From assembly GCA_916720335.1 (NCBI GenBank), contig CAKAQU010000001.1, positions 1-34,751 of the forward strand: a stretch of 34,751 nt of DNA. The letters run 5' to 3'. This document shows, piece by piece, positions 7,665 to 15,009 of this stretch (positions are counted from its first letter, which is position 1; each line of letters begins with the position of its first letter). The notes beneath the pieces are model-generated. The model was given only the letters and a program-made list of their open reading frames with translations. It was not told where the DNA came from and did not search any database. This stretch comes from an uncultured Moraxella sp. (GTDB lineage: Bacteria > Pseudomonadota > Gammaproteobacteria > Pseudomonadales > Moraxellaceae). The translations under genes were made by a program, and so were the position numbers.

Positions 7665-8117
7665 TTACTTTTTAGCAGCGTCAGCAGCGGCTTCTGCACC
7701 AGCTTTAGCAGCGTCAGCAGTAGCTTCAGCGGCACCTTTTGCAGCGTCAGCACCAGCTTTAGCAGCGTCAGCAGCGGCTTCTGCACCAGCTTTGGCAGCG
7801 TCAGCAGTAGCTTCAGCAGCACCTTTTGCAGCATCTTTAGCGGCTTCTGCACCAGCTTTGGCAGCGTCAGCAGTAGCTTCTGCACCAGCTTTGGCAGCGT
7901 CAGCAGTAGCTTCTGCAGCGTGTTTGGTAGCATCTTTTGCAGCATCAGCAGCGTCAGCGGCAGCTGCACCAGCTTTAGCGGCATCTGCAGCAGCAGCAGG
8001 TTTTGCAGCATCAGTAGCTTCTGGTTTTGGTGTGTCAGCTGGCTTATCAGCTGGCTTTTGGCAAGCAGTAAGAGCTAGTGATGCGATTAAAGCAGTAATA
8101 GCTAATTTAGCTTTCAT
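7665..8117 (-). CDS. Alanine-rich repeat lipoprotein
   Basis: 150 aa from the ATG at 8117, chosen because GGAG lies seven bases upstream and the signal peptide starts there. A lipoprotein signal ends in LTAC with Cys19 as the lipidation site. Residues 20-40 are a Pro/Lys linker. The rest is almost only Ala, Asp, Lys, Glu, Gly and Thr in 11-residue units of the type AEATADAAKAG (from residue 68), a pattern expected to give a long amphipathic helix as in LEA-like or apolipoprotein-like repeats. The function is unknown; envelope spacer or stress-protective roles are guesses. The residue after the lipidated Cys is Gln, not Asp, which suggests outer-membrane sorting. Because the DNA is repetitive, long false open frames exist in several other frames here. 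Confidence 0.88.
   Translation of the reverse strand: MKAKLAITALIASLALTACQKPADKPADTPKPEATDAAKPAAAADAAKAGAAAADAADAAKDATKHAAEATADAAKAGAEATADAAKAGAEAAKDAAKGAAEATADAAKAGAEAAADAAKAGADAAKGAAEATADAAKAGAEAAADAAKK
7668..7916 (-). repeat. Tandem 33-bp repeat coding for AEATADAAKAG units
   Basis: About seven full or shortened copies of an 11-codon unit occur in a row. Units at residues 68-78, 79-89, 101-111 and 130-140 are identical at the protein level; others change T to A or K or lose residues (AEAAKDAAKG, ADAAKG). Near-identical DNA copies make copy-number change by recombination or slippage likely. Confidence 0.85.
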
Positions 8118-8207
8118 ACATTTCTCCATTGAGTGAATAACAGAAAAAAACCTAAATTTTTACACAATACATCTTAAATTATGGGTTCCTTTCTTTTGTT
8201 TGTTCGC

Positions 8208-8236
8208 ATTATATCTTAAAGCAAAAAAAAGTAAAA
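8208..8236 (-). promoter_or_regulatory. Candidate promoter of the Ala-rich lipoprotein gene
   Basis: A perfect TATAAT on the minus strand, with a weak TTTTAC 17 bases upstream. The start would be about 85 bases before the ATG. Confidence 0.4.
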
Positions 8237-8363
8237 GACATTTTACACCTAATTTTTACAAAAATGTAAATATTAATGAAAATTTCATGCAGTTTTGTAA
8301 TTTAGCATATAAATTTGCGCAACATAATTTAAAAATTGCATAAATTTTAATTAACTATCGCGC

Positions 8364-9623
8364 TCAGCCTTTGGTCATACTGGTAAAAAACTCATCATTT
8401 GTTTTAGAATTTTTTAGGCGGTCAAGTAAAAATTCGGTTGCAACGCTGTCTTCCATGGGTTGTAAAAGTTTGCGCAGTACCCAAACGCGTCGTAATGTTT
8501 CCTCATCCAGCAGACGCTCCTCACGGCGAGTGCTGGATTTTTTGATATTAATAGCGGGGAAAATACGTCTTTCTGCCAAATCGCGTTCAAGTGTGATTTC
8601 TTGGTTGCCTGTGCCTTTAAATTCTTCAAAAATCACACTGTCCATTTTTGAACCTGTATCAGTCAGTGCAGTTGAGATAATTGTCAAGCTGCCGCCTTCT
8701 TCAACATTGCGTGCCGCTCCAAAAAAGCGTTTTGGACGTTCTAAAGCGTGCGCATCTACACCACCAGTTAAAACTTTGCCACTAGAGGGGATAACAGTAT
8801 TATACGCCCTTGCTAATCGTGTAATGGAATCCAATAAAATCACAACATCTTGTTTATGTTCAACCAGTCGCTTGGCTTTTTCAATGACCATTTCAGCTAC
8901 TTGAATGTGGCGCTGAGGCGGCTCGTCAAACGTTGATGCTACCACTTCACCACGAACCGTGCGCTGCATTTCGGTTACTTCTTCTGGGCGTTCGTCAATT
9001 AATAGCACAATTACATAGCACTCTGGATGATTTTTGGTGATGGCTTGGGCAATGCTTTGCAGTAAAACGGTTTTACCAGCTTTAGGCGGAGCAACAATAA
9101 TGGAACGCTGACCTTTGCCAATTGGAGCAATTAAGTCAATCACTCGTCCTGTTAAATCTTCAGTTGTACCATTACCAACTTCCAAACGCAGCTGCTGGGT
9201 GGGAAATAGTGGGGTTAGATTTTCAAAAATTAATTTATGGCGAGAGCGGTCAGGGGTGTCAAAGTTGATTTCACTAACCTTGAGTAATGCAAAATAGCGT
9301 TCCGAATCTTTAGGTGGGCGAATTTGACCTGCAATAGAATCTCCTGTTTGCAGGTTAAAACGGCGAATTTGACTTGGGCTGACATAAATATCATCTGGAC
9401 CTGCCAAATAAGAACCTTCACTAGAACGCAAAAACCCAAATCCATCGGGTAAAATTTCCAGTACACCATCACCATAAATTGGTTCGCCATTATGAGCATG
9501 AGTTTTTAAAATGGCAAAAATAATATCTTGTTTGCGGCTACGTGCCATATTATCCATGCCCATTTGCTCGGCAATGTGTAGCAATTCGCCTACTGATTTT
9601 CGTTTGAGTTCGGTTAGATTCAT
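8364..9623 (-). CDS. rho: Transcription termination factor Rho
   Basis: 419 aa hexameric RNA helicase ending transcription at C-rich sites. The N-terminal helical Rho-N region (residues 1-45) is followed by the cold-shock-like RNA-binding domain with RNP1 DGFGFLR (60-66). The Walker A P-loop APPKAGKT is at 178-185; Walker B (VVILLDSITRLARA) and the Q-loop/R-loop regions follow. Length is the same as the E. coli protein. It follows trxA on the same strand, as in enteric bacteria, but here has its own promoter and a leader of about 108 bases. Confidence 0.98.
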   Translation of the reverse strand: MNLTELKRKSVGELLHIAEQMGMDNMARSRKQDIIFAILKTHAHNGEPIYGDGVLEILPDGFGFLRSSEGSYLAGPDDIYVSPSQIRRFNLQTGDSIAGQIRPPKDSERYFALLKVSEINFDTPDRSRHKLIFENLTPLFPTQQLRLEVGNGTTEDLTGRVIDLIAPIGKGQRSIIVAPPKAGKTVLLQSIAQAITKNHPECYVIVLLIDERPEEVTEMQRTVRGEVVASTFDEPPQRHIQVAEMVIEKAKRLVEHKQDVVILLDSITRLARAYNTVIPSSGKVLTGGVDAHALERPKRFFGAARNVEEGGSLTIISTALTDTGSKMDSVIFEEFKGTGNQEITLERDLAERRIFPAINIKKSSTRREERLLDEETLRRVWVLRKLLQPMEDSVATEFLLDRLKNSKTNDEFFTSMTKG

Positions 9624-9710
9624 AAGGTTATAAATAAATTATCATGATGCACAAAAAGGCATCAAATATTTGTGATGATAAGATAAAAAGATGGGAATTT
9701 CATTTAGATT

Positions 9711-9726
9711 GGGATAGGATTATCCC
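9711..9726 (-). promoter_or_regulatory. Stem-loop at the 5' end of the rho leader RNA
   Basis: GGGATA / TATCCC with a 4-base loop, beginning a few bases after the predicted transcription start. It is not followed by a T-tract in the rho direction. It could stabilise the mRNA or take part in rho autoregulation; neither is shown. Confidence 0.4.
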
Positions 9727-9738
9727 TTAGGGCTTGTT

Positions 9739-9767
9739 ATAGTAAGGCTTTGCAAGTGTTTTGTCAA
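9739..9767 (-). promoter_or_regulatory. rho: Sigma-70 promoter of rho
   Basis: On the minus strand: perfect TTGACA, 17-base spacer, TACTAT (4 of 6). The predicted start is near 9731. Confidence 0.78.
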
Positions 9768-9796
9768 TGTTTTTTGTGAATTTATCACCAATTGAG

Positions 9797-9836
9797 AAAT
9801 AAAAATCCCAATTTACCTATGGTGATGAGTAAATTG
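9797..9836 (-). terminator. Intrinsic terminator of trxA
   Basis: On the minus strand: CAATTTAC, a 12-base loop, GTAAATTG, then GGA and a TTTTTATTT tract. It separates trxA from the rho promoter, so the two adjacent genes are probably independent units. Confidence 0.7.
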
Positions 9837-9877
9837 AGACTTTATCAAAATCATCAATACAACAAGTTTGTATTTGA

Positions 9878-10201
9878 TTATAAATACTTGTCAATCATTT
9901 GAGCAAGTTCAGCTTTTGAACGGGCGCCATGCACCGATTCTAGTTTTTCGCCATCTTTAAAAACAATCAAGGTAGGCACAAAACGCACACCAAAACGCAC
10001 AGCAGTTTCAGGGTTGGACTGAGCATTGATTTTAACAACTTTGGCACGACCTTGATATTCTTCAGCAACTTGTTCCAAAGATGGCAACATTGCCAAACAT
10101 GGTCCACACGATGGCGACCAAATATCAAGTAAAACAACATCGCGTCCGCCTAAAACATCGGCATCAAATGTAGCATCGGTCGTTTCAATAATATGAGACA
10201 T
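9878..10201 (-). CDS. trxA: Thioredoxin with an altered active site (SCGPC)
   Basis: 107 aa, thioredoxin fold along its whole length, with no signal peptide, so cytosolic. Cys32 and Cys35, Asp26 and the cis-Pro76 (FVPTL) sit at the E. coli TrxA positions, and Trp28 is kept. The active site reads WSPSCGPCLAM: the normally near-invariant Trp31 before the first cysteine is Ser, and Lys36 is Leu. Redox activity should remain, but substrate contacts and redox potential may differ. A TACTCC (minus: GGAGTA) ribosome site lies just upstream. The place beside rho matches trxA in enteric bacteria. It could be a specialised thioredoxin if another canonical copy exists elsewhere in the genome. Confidence 0.9.
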   Translation of the reverse strand: MSHIIETTDATFDADVLGGRDVVLLDIWSPSCGPCLAMLPSLEQVAEEYQGRAKVVKINAQSNPETAVRFGVRFVPTLIVFKDGEKLESVHGARSKAELAQMIDKYL

Positions 10202-10229
10202 TTCTACTCCTTATTTGTGAAAAATTTAA

Positions 10230-10277
10230 TTAAAATTAGTTTAGATAAACTTTGGTTTGATGGTGGTCTAATTTTAA
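10230..10277. promoter_or_regulatory. Nested inverted repeats upstream of trxA
   Basis: A perfect 10-bp inverted repeat TTAAAATTAG (10230-10239) / CTAATTTTAA (10268-10277). A second palindrome AGTTTA-GA-TAAACT lies inside it at 10238-10251. The location just before the trxA start suits an operator. AT-rich chance pairing cannot be excluded. Confidence 0.3.
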
Positions 10278-10422
10278 CAAAACCCATTTTGTAATTTATT
10301 TAAAATGGGATGCTAGTATAGCAAATTTCAAGATGGGGTATAATTTTGTTTTATCAAGGACTGTATTTTATTTTTGAGATTTGTTTTACAATATGCTTTT
10401 ATTTGTTTAATTGATTAAAGCT

Positions 10423-11145
10423 ATGACATTAACCGATGATAGGATTAATGAGTTAAATGCTCAAGAATCTGATTACACGATTGAATTTTTTAAAAATTTC
10501 ATTCAAAACATCACTGTTTATGAAGATGAAGATATTTGGGTTTTGGATAAACCCGCTGGGCTTTTGAGCGTTGATGGGCGTATTTTAAAGGTAAGTTTAC
10601 AATCTCGTTTACTCAAAGTAAATCCCAAGATTAAATTGATTCATCGGTTGGATATGGATACCTCAGGACTGATTATCTTTGCTAAACATGCCGCTGCTCA
10701 AACGCATATTGGTAAACAATTTATACAGCGCTTGCCTCAAAAAGAATATCAAGCCTTAGTTTATGGTAAGATGACCTCTCAAAATGGTACGATAGATATC
10801 CCTGTGCGTTATGAACCAACCACCAAACCCCGTCATATTACGGATATTTCTTGGGCTAAACAGGCAGTAACCAATTATCAGGTTTTGGGTATTGAATCAA
10901 AAACAGACACTTTAGGTCGCACCCACGACATTACTAGAGTTCAATTATTTCCAATAACTGGAAGAAGTCATCAGCTTAGAGTGCATATGTTGCATATAAA
11001 TCATGTCATGCTTGGCGACCCTATTTATGCAGAAGGCTTGGCTTTGACTTTGTTGCCACGTTTGGCTTTACATGCTCATCGACTGCGCTTAAAACATCCA
11101 ACCAAAAATGTTTGGCTGCAATGGCAAAGTGATGTTCCTTTTTAA
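10423..11145 (+). CDS. RluA-family RNA pseudouridine synthase
   Basis: 240 aa from the ATG at 10423; an in-frame TTG four codons earlier is less likely and neither has a strong ribosome site. The catalytic motif HRLDMDTSG has the nucleophile Asp77. The family isomerises uridine to pseudouridine in 23S rRNA and, for RluA itself, in tRNA. The conserved LDKPAGLLSV block near residue 45 and the GRSHQLRVHM block near the end are present. It has no S4 domain, which fits RluA (dual 23S rRNA/tRNA) rather than RluC or RluD, but the exact site is inferred. It lies upstream of hemC with a 75-base gap. Confidence 0.87.
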   Translation: MTLTDDRINELNAQESDYTIEFFKNFIQNITVYEDEDIWVLDKPAGLLSVDGRILKVSLQSRLLKVNPKIKLIHRLDMDTSGLIIFAKHAAAQTHIGKQFIQRLPQKEYQALVYGKMTSQNGTIDIPVRYEPTTKPRHITDISWAKQAVTNYQVLGIESKTDTLGRTHDITRVQLFPITGRSHQLRVHMLHINHVMLGDPIYAEGLALTLLPRLALHAHRLRLKHPTKNVWLQWQSDVPF

Positions 11146-11220
11146 TAAACTAAATGAATCAAAAAAGTTTGTAAATAAGATAAATTAAATATCTTCTAAC
11201 AAAAATAAACGAGAAAAAAT

Positions 11221-12171
11221 ATGCAGTCCATCAAGACAATCACCATCGCTACTCGCCAAAGCCCGCTTGCGTTATGGCAAGCTAATTTTATCAAACAGCA
11301 CTTACAGAGATTATATCCTGATATCGAAATCAAACTTTTAACCATGACCACCAAAGGTGATAAGATTTTAGATACGCCGTTGGCAAAAATTGGCGGAAAA
11401 GGTTTGTTTGTTAAAGAGCTGGAAAACGCTTTATTATCAAAACAAGCTGATATTGCTGTTCATTCTCTAAAAGATGTACCAATGGTTTTACCTGAAGGGC
11501 TGGTGATTGGGGCTTATTGTAAACGTCACGCGCCAACTGATGCTTTTGTTTCCAATCAATTTAATGCCTTAGAGGATTTGCCCGTTGGTGCGGTTTTGGG
11601 AACGTCCAGTTTAAGAAGAGAATGCCAAATTCGTGCTTATCGTCCTGATATTGTTATTAAATCTTTACGCGGCAATGTTGGCACACGCCTACAAAAACTT
11701 GATGATGGTGAGTTTGATGCAATTATTTTGGCAACGAGCGGACTGCAAAGATTGGGGCTGGATACACGCATTCGCCACGAGCTAGCCACTCACATTAGTT
11801 TGCCTGCGGTTGGTCAAGGTGCGCTTGCGATTGAATGTCGTGATGATGCTGCAATTTTATCACTGCTAAAACCACTCAATGATGATAAAACCGCCCTTTG
11901 TGTTTGTGCTGAAAGAGCCATGAACACTGAACTTGAGGGCGGCTGTCAAGTGCCAATTGCTGGTTTTGCCACTTTGAATGATGGTAATTTAACCTTAGAA
12001 GGACGGGTTGGTACACCAGATGGAAAAACATTGTTAAAAGCAAAACAAACCATCACATTAAGCCAGTTATCAATGATTGATGCTGAAAATTTGGGTAAAA
12101 GTATCGCACAAACGCTATTGAATCAAGGCGCAAAAGCGATTTTGCAACAAGTTTACGCCGCCCATGATTGA
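11221..12171 (+). CDS. hemC: Porphobilinogen deaminase (hydroxymethylbilane synthase)
   Basis: 316 aa. Joins four porphobilinogen units into hydroxymethylbilane in haem synthesis. Cys242 in EGGCQVPIAG holds the dipyrromethane cofactor and is at the E. coli position. The Arg-rich substrate region (LGTSSLRRECQIRA, SLRGNVGTRLQKL) and the catalytic Asp region (VHSLKDVP) are intact. The gene ends 8 bases inside hemD, which indicates coupled translation. The order hemC-hemD-hemX matches Pseudomonas. Confidence 0.97.
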   Translation: MQSIKTITIATRQSPLALWQANFIKQHLQRLYPDIEIKLLTMTTKGDKILDTPLAKIGGKGLFVKELENALLSKQADIAVHSLKDVPMVLPEGLVIGAYCKRHAPTDAFVSNQFNALEDLPVGAVLGTSSLRRECQIRAYRPDIVIKSLRGNVGTRLQKLDDGEFDAIILATSGLQRLGLDTRIRHELATHISLPAVGQGALAIECRDDAAILSLLKPLNDDKTALCVCAERAMNTELEGGCQVPIAGFATLNDGNLTLEGRVGTPDGKTLLKAKQTITLSQLSMIDAENLGKSIAQTLLNQGAKAILQQVYAAHD

Positions 12172-12979
12172 GGCTGTTTTTTTAAACACCCGCCCATTAG
12201 GCGGTCAGTACAGATTCGGTGGTAATGGATTTAATGACAAAACTCATTTATCCATAACCACTTTGGATTTACCTTTGATTGAAATTTGTACATTTGAGCC
12301 CGAACAGCTTTCCAGTAATGCACAAATAACCTTACAAAAACTGCTAACTGGATTTTTTTCAGCGATAGTGGTGGTGAGTGTGCATGCTGCTAAAAGATTG
12401 GTGTATTATTTGCAGTATTACCAAAAGGATGCTTGTTTTTTAAGCGATACAACCGTCATTGCCGTAGGTCATGCCACACAACAAGCTCTGATAAATATGG
12501 GAATTCAAGCAATCAATCCTGAAGATAATGGCTTGTCAATGAATAATGAAGGCATGCTTGGGCTAGATGTTGTTAAAAGCCTTACACCTAACGACCATCT
12601 TTTAATAATAAAAGGCATTGGTGGGCGAATGTTATTGCATGACACACTTGTTGCCAGAGGTGTTGGGGTGTTTACTTTAGATAGTTATCAAAGAAAAAAG
12701 CCCAACAATTTACTTGAAAATTTTACCCAAATTCAGCCACATATAGTCAATAAAACAACATTTGTACTTATCAGCAGTGAATTTGCTTTGAATAATTGGC
12801 AAAGTTTAAATGCTAAAGGTGATTTTATTTATTTGGCGTTTGGTGATAGGTTGTATCGTTTAGTCAAGCAGGCTTATCCAAAGGCTTGGATAGTTTTAGT
12901 GAATAACTTGCAAAAATCCCATATCCAGCATGCAGTTGCCAATTACTTAATAGATTTTAGAGATGATTATGCACCCTAA
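12164..12979 (+). CDS. hemD: Uroporphyrinogen-III synthase
   Basis: 271 aa. Cyclises hydroxymethylbilane with inversion of ring D. The family is poorly conserved; support comes from the opening NTRPLGGQ, the ATQQALINMG segment, the IIKGIGGRMLLHDTLVARGV block between the two lobes, and its place overlapping hemC. It overlaps the next gene by 17 bases. There are no membrane segments, so it is cytosolic. Confidence 0.9.
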   Translation: MIEAVFLNTRPLGGQYRFGGNGFNDKTHLSITTLDLPLIEICTFEPEQLSSNAQITLQKLLTGFFSAIVVVSVHAAKRLVYYLQYYQKDACFLSDTTVIAVGHATQQALINMGIQAINPEDNGLSMNNEGMLGLDVVKSLTPNDHLLIIKGIGGRMLLHDTLVARGVGVFTLDSYQRKKPNNLLENFTQIQPHIVNKTTFVLISSEFALNNWQSLNAKGDFIYLAFGDRLYRLVKQAYPKAWIVLVNNLQKSHIQHAVANYLIDFRDDYAP

Positions 12980-13826
12980 AAACCCCAATCAGTCCGATTT
13001 GCCAAATCCCATCAAAACCGACCAACAAAGCGAAAAAGCGTGGCGAGTTTTGATGCGAATTTTGTGGCTAATGATTGCGCTTTTAGGAAGCGGCATTGTT
13101 TGGCTTTACACTTCTTTTGAAACCTTATCTAGCGATGTTAATAACCGTTTAGAAAAAATCGCCACTGTCGACACTAGACTTAACGATATGGATGACCGCT
13201 TATTTGCGATGACATCGTTATATGGGCAGACGCCTACGGAAAAAAAGGTTGGTGAAAATCACGATGGTGCTTTGGTGCAAGTAGAAATGGCTTTAGCAAA
13301 CGAATTGTATAAACGTGGCGAGTATGAAAAAGCTCTAACTGTTTTATCGGTGATTCGTTTGCAGTTAAATGATTTAAAAGGTTTATCTGCGCCTATTAAA
13401 TCAGCACTTATCAAAAGTTTGCAAATGGATATTGAATACATTACTGCCTTAAAAAAGCAGCCTGATTCTTGGCAGGCGCACATCATTAAAATGCAAGATA
13501 TTCAAGCATTTTTACGCAGACAAACCAACCAAACCAAAAATATTACTTACAACGACCTGTTATTGCATGATAGTAGCATGTTGTTATCGCTGGCAATCAG
13601 TGCTGCCACTCATCGCGATAAGGATGTGATGACAACTTATTTACAAGAATCCAAAAGTCAGTTAGAGGCTCATATTTTGGCTGTGCAAGGCAAATTTCGC
13701 CTAGAAAAAAGCGAATCGGCAACTTTAGAAACGCTTGATGACGCACTGTATGCACTTAATGATTTGCTTGCTAACAGTCCAAAAAGTACCGATTTGCACA
13801 GTATGCAATTACTTAATTTTAATTAA
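12963..13826 (+). CDS. HemX-like membrane-anchored protein
   Basis: 287 aa starting inside hemD; ATGs at 12963 and 12969 are both possible. A short cytoplasmic N-terminus is followed by one membrane segment (about residues 29-50, LMRILWLMIALLGSGIVWLY), then a mostly helical, coiled-coil-prone exterior part. This layout and the position after hemC-hemD match HemX. It is shorter than enteric HemX. HemX has been annotated as a uroporphyrin methyltransferase in some species, but no such catalytic motif is visible here. No hemY follows: the next gene is convergent hisC 22 bases away. Confidence 0.65.
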   Translation: MIMHPKNPNQSDLPNPIKTDQQSEKAWRVLMRILWLMIALLGSGIVWLYTSFETLSSDVNNRLEKIATVDTRLNDMDDRLFAMTSLYGQTPTEKKVGENHDGALVQVEMALANELYKRGEYEKALTVLSVIRLQLNDLKGLSAPIKSALIKSLQMDIEYITALKKQPDSWQAHIIKMQDIQAFLRRQTNQTKNITYNDLLLHDSSMLLSLAISAATHRDKDVMTTYLQESKSQLEAHILAVQGKFRLEKSESATLETLDDALYALNDLLANSPKSTDLHSMQLLNFN

Positions 13827-13848
13827 TGTTAAAAATCAGCCCAATGTA

Positions 13849-14964
13849 TTAAGCAAACCAAACCAGCTCTTGCAGTGCTTGTATCAAACGTAAGTTTTGT
13901 TCAGCTGTGCCTACAGTGATGCGTAAATAATCTTTGGTGCGCACATGGTTAAAATGACGAACCAAAATGCCTTGTTCGCGTAGTTTATCAGCAATATTTT
14001 GAGCGCTGAGCGTTTTGTGGTTGGGTTTAACAAAGACAAAATTGGTTGCTGACGGTAAGACCTCAAAGCCCAGTGCGGTTAGTGATTTTTCCAGTTTATT
14101 TCTTAAGTGTATGACTTCTAATCGTTTTTCTTCAAAATATTCAGAATCTGCAATGCTAGCCGCTGCCCCTATTTGTGCTAACATATCTAAAGGATAACTG
14201 TTAAAACTGTTTTTTAGGATTGTTAAAGCGGTAATTAAACTTGGGCAAGCAAACGCCATACCAACTCGCAAGCCTGCCAGTGCGCGAGATTTTGAAAAAG
14301 TTTGTACCACAACAATGTTATCAAATTCTTTAATCAATCCAATTGCCGATGCGTTTTTTGGTTCGTCAGCATAATCAATATAGGCCTCATCAATGACAAT
14401 CACTGAATTTGGGTGTTCGCTGGCAAGTTTACGAATTTTATTCAAGCCCAATAAAATACTTGTGGGCGCATTAGGGTTTGCCAAGATAATGCCGCCACAA
14501 GGAATGCGATAATCATCGGTATCAATGCTAAAATCAGCCTTTAGAGGGATGCTTTGAGTGGTAATGCCATAATGTTGAGCATAAACAGGATAAAAACTGT
14601 AACTGACATCAGGCATCAAAAGCGGTCGGTCTTTGACAAAAAAACACGAAAATATCAATGCCAGCACTTCATCAGAACCATTGCCAACAAAAACATTATC
14701 GTGTGTCATTTCTGGATAATAGTGATTGTAATATTTTACGATTTCATCACGCAGAGTAATTGATTCAGGTTCTGGATATAGCCGTAAATTATCACTGCTG
14801 TTTGCTAAAGCCTCACGCATAGCGTTGATAGCTTTTGGGCTTGGCGGAAAAGGATTTTCATTAGTATTGAGTTTACATAAGTTTTCTTGTTTGGACTGTT
14901 CGCCGGGTACATAAGGATTAAGATTGCGAACCTTGGCGCTCCAAAGACGGTTGTTAATGGTCAT
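13849..14964 (-). CDS. hisC: Histidinol-phosphate aminotransferase
   Basis: About 371 aa from the ATG at 14964, chosen because AAAGGTG lies at the right distance; an upstream GTG (14973) overlaps that ribosome site. PLP-dependent fold type I enzyme of histidine synthesis. The PLP lysine is in TFSKSRALAGLRVG; the phosphate-binding and ring-stacking residues are in GNGSDEVL and NPNAPTS; Asp and Tyr are in VIDEAYIDY. Last gene of the ibaG-murA-hisG-hisD-hisC array; the gap to hisD is 45 bases. Confidence 0.95.
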   Translation of the reverse strand: MTINNRLWSAKVRNLNPYVPGEQSKQENLCKLNTNENPFPPSPKAINAMREALANSSDNLRLYPEPESITLRDEIVKYYNHYYPEMTHDNVFVGNGSDEVLALIFSCFFVKDRPLLMPDVSYSFYPVYAQHYGITTQSIPLKADFSIDTDDYRIPCGGIILANPNAPTSILLGLNKIRKLASEHPNSVIVIDEAYIDYADEPKNASAIGLIKEFDNIVVVQTFSKSRALAGLRVGMAFACPSLITALTILKNSFNSYPLDMLAQIGAAASIADSEYFEEKRLEVIHLRNKLEKSLTALGFEVLPSATNFVFVKPNHKTLSAQNIADKLREQGILVRHFNHVRTKDYLRITVGTAEQNLRLIQALQELVWFA

Positions 14965-15009
14965 TTTTTTCACCTTTTTTTAGTTTTATTTTATACGTTC
15001 TTAATTTGG

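Noticed and set aside
7443..8136. Long open frames on the plus strand, and a Leu-rich frame on the minus strand, across the Ala-rich repeat
   Set aside because: They are by-products of the 33-bp repeat, which keeps several frames free of stops. One begins inside tRNA-Phe. The lipoprotein frame has the ribosome site, signal peptide and lipobox.
8255..8270. TTTACA-AAAA-TGTAAA stem-loop downstream of rho as its terminator
   Set aside because: Short AT-only stem, about 95 bases from the rho stop, and no T-tract in the rho direction.
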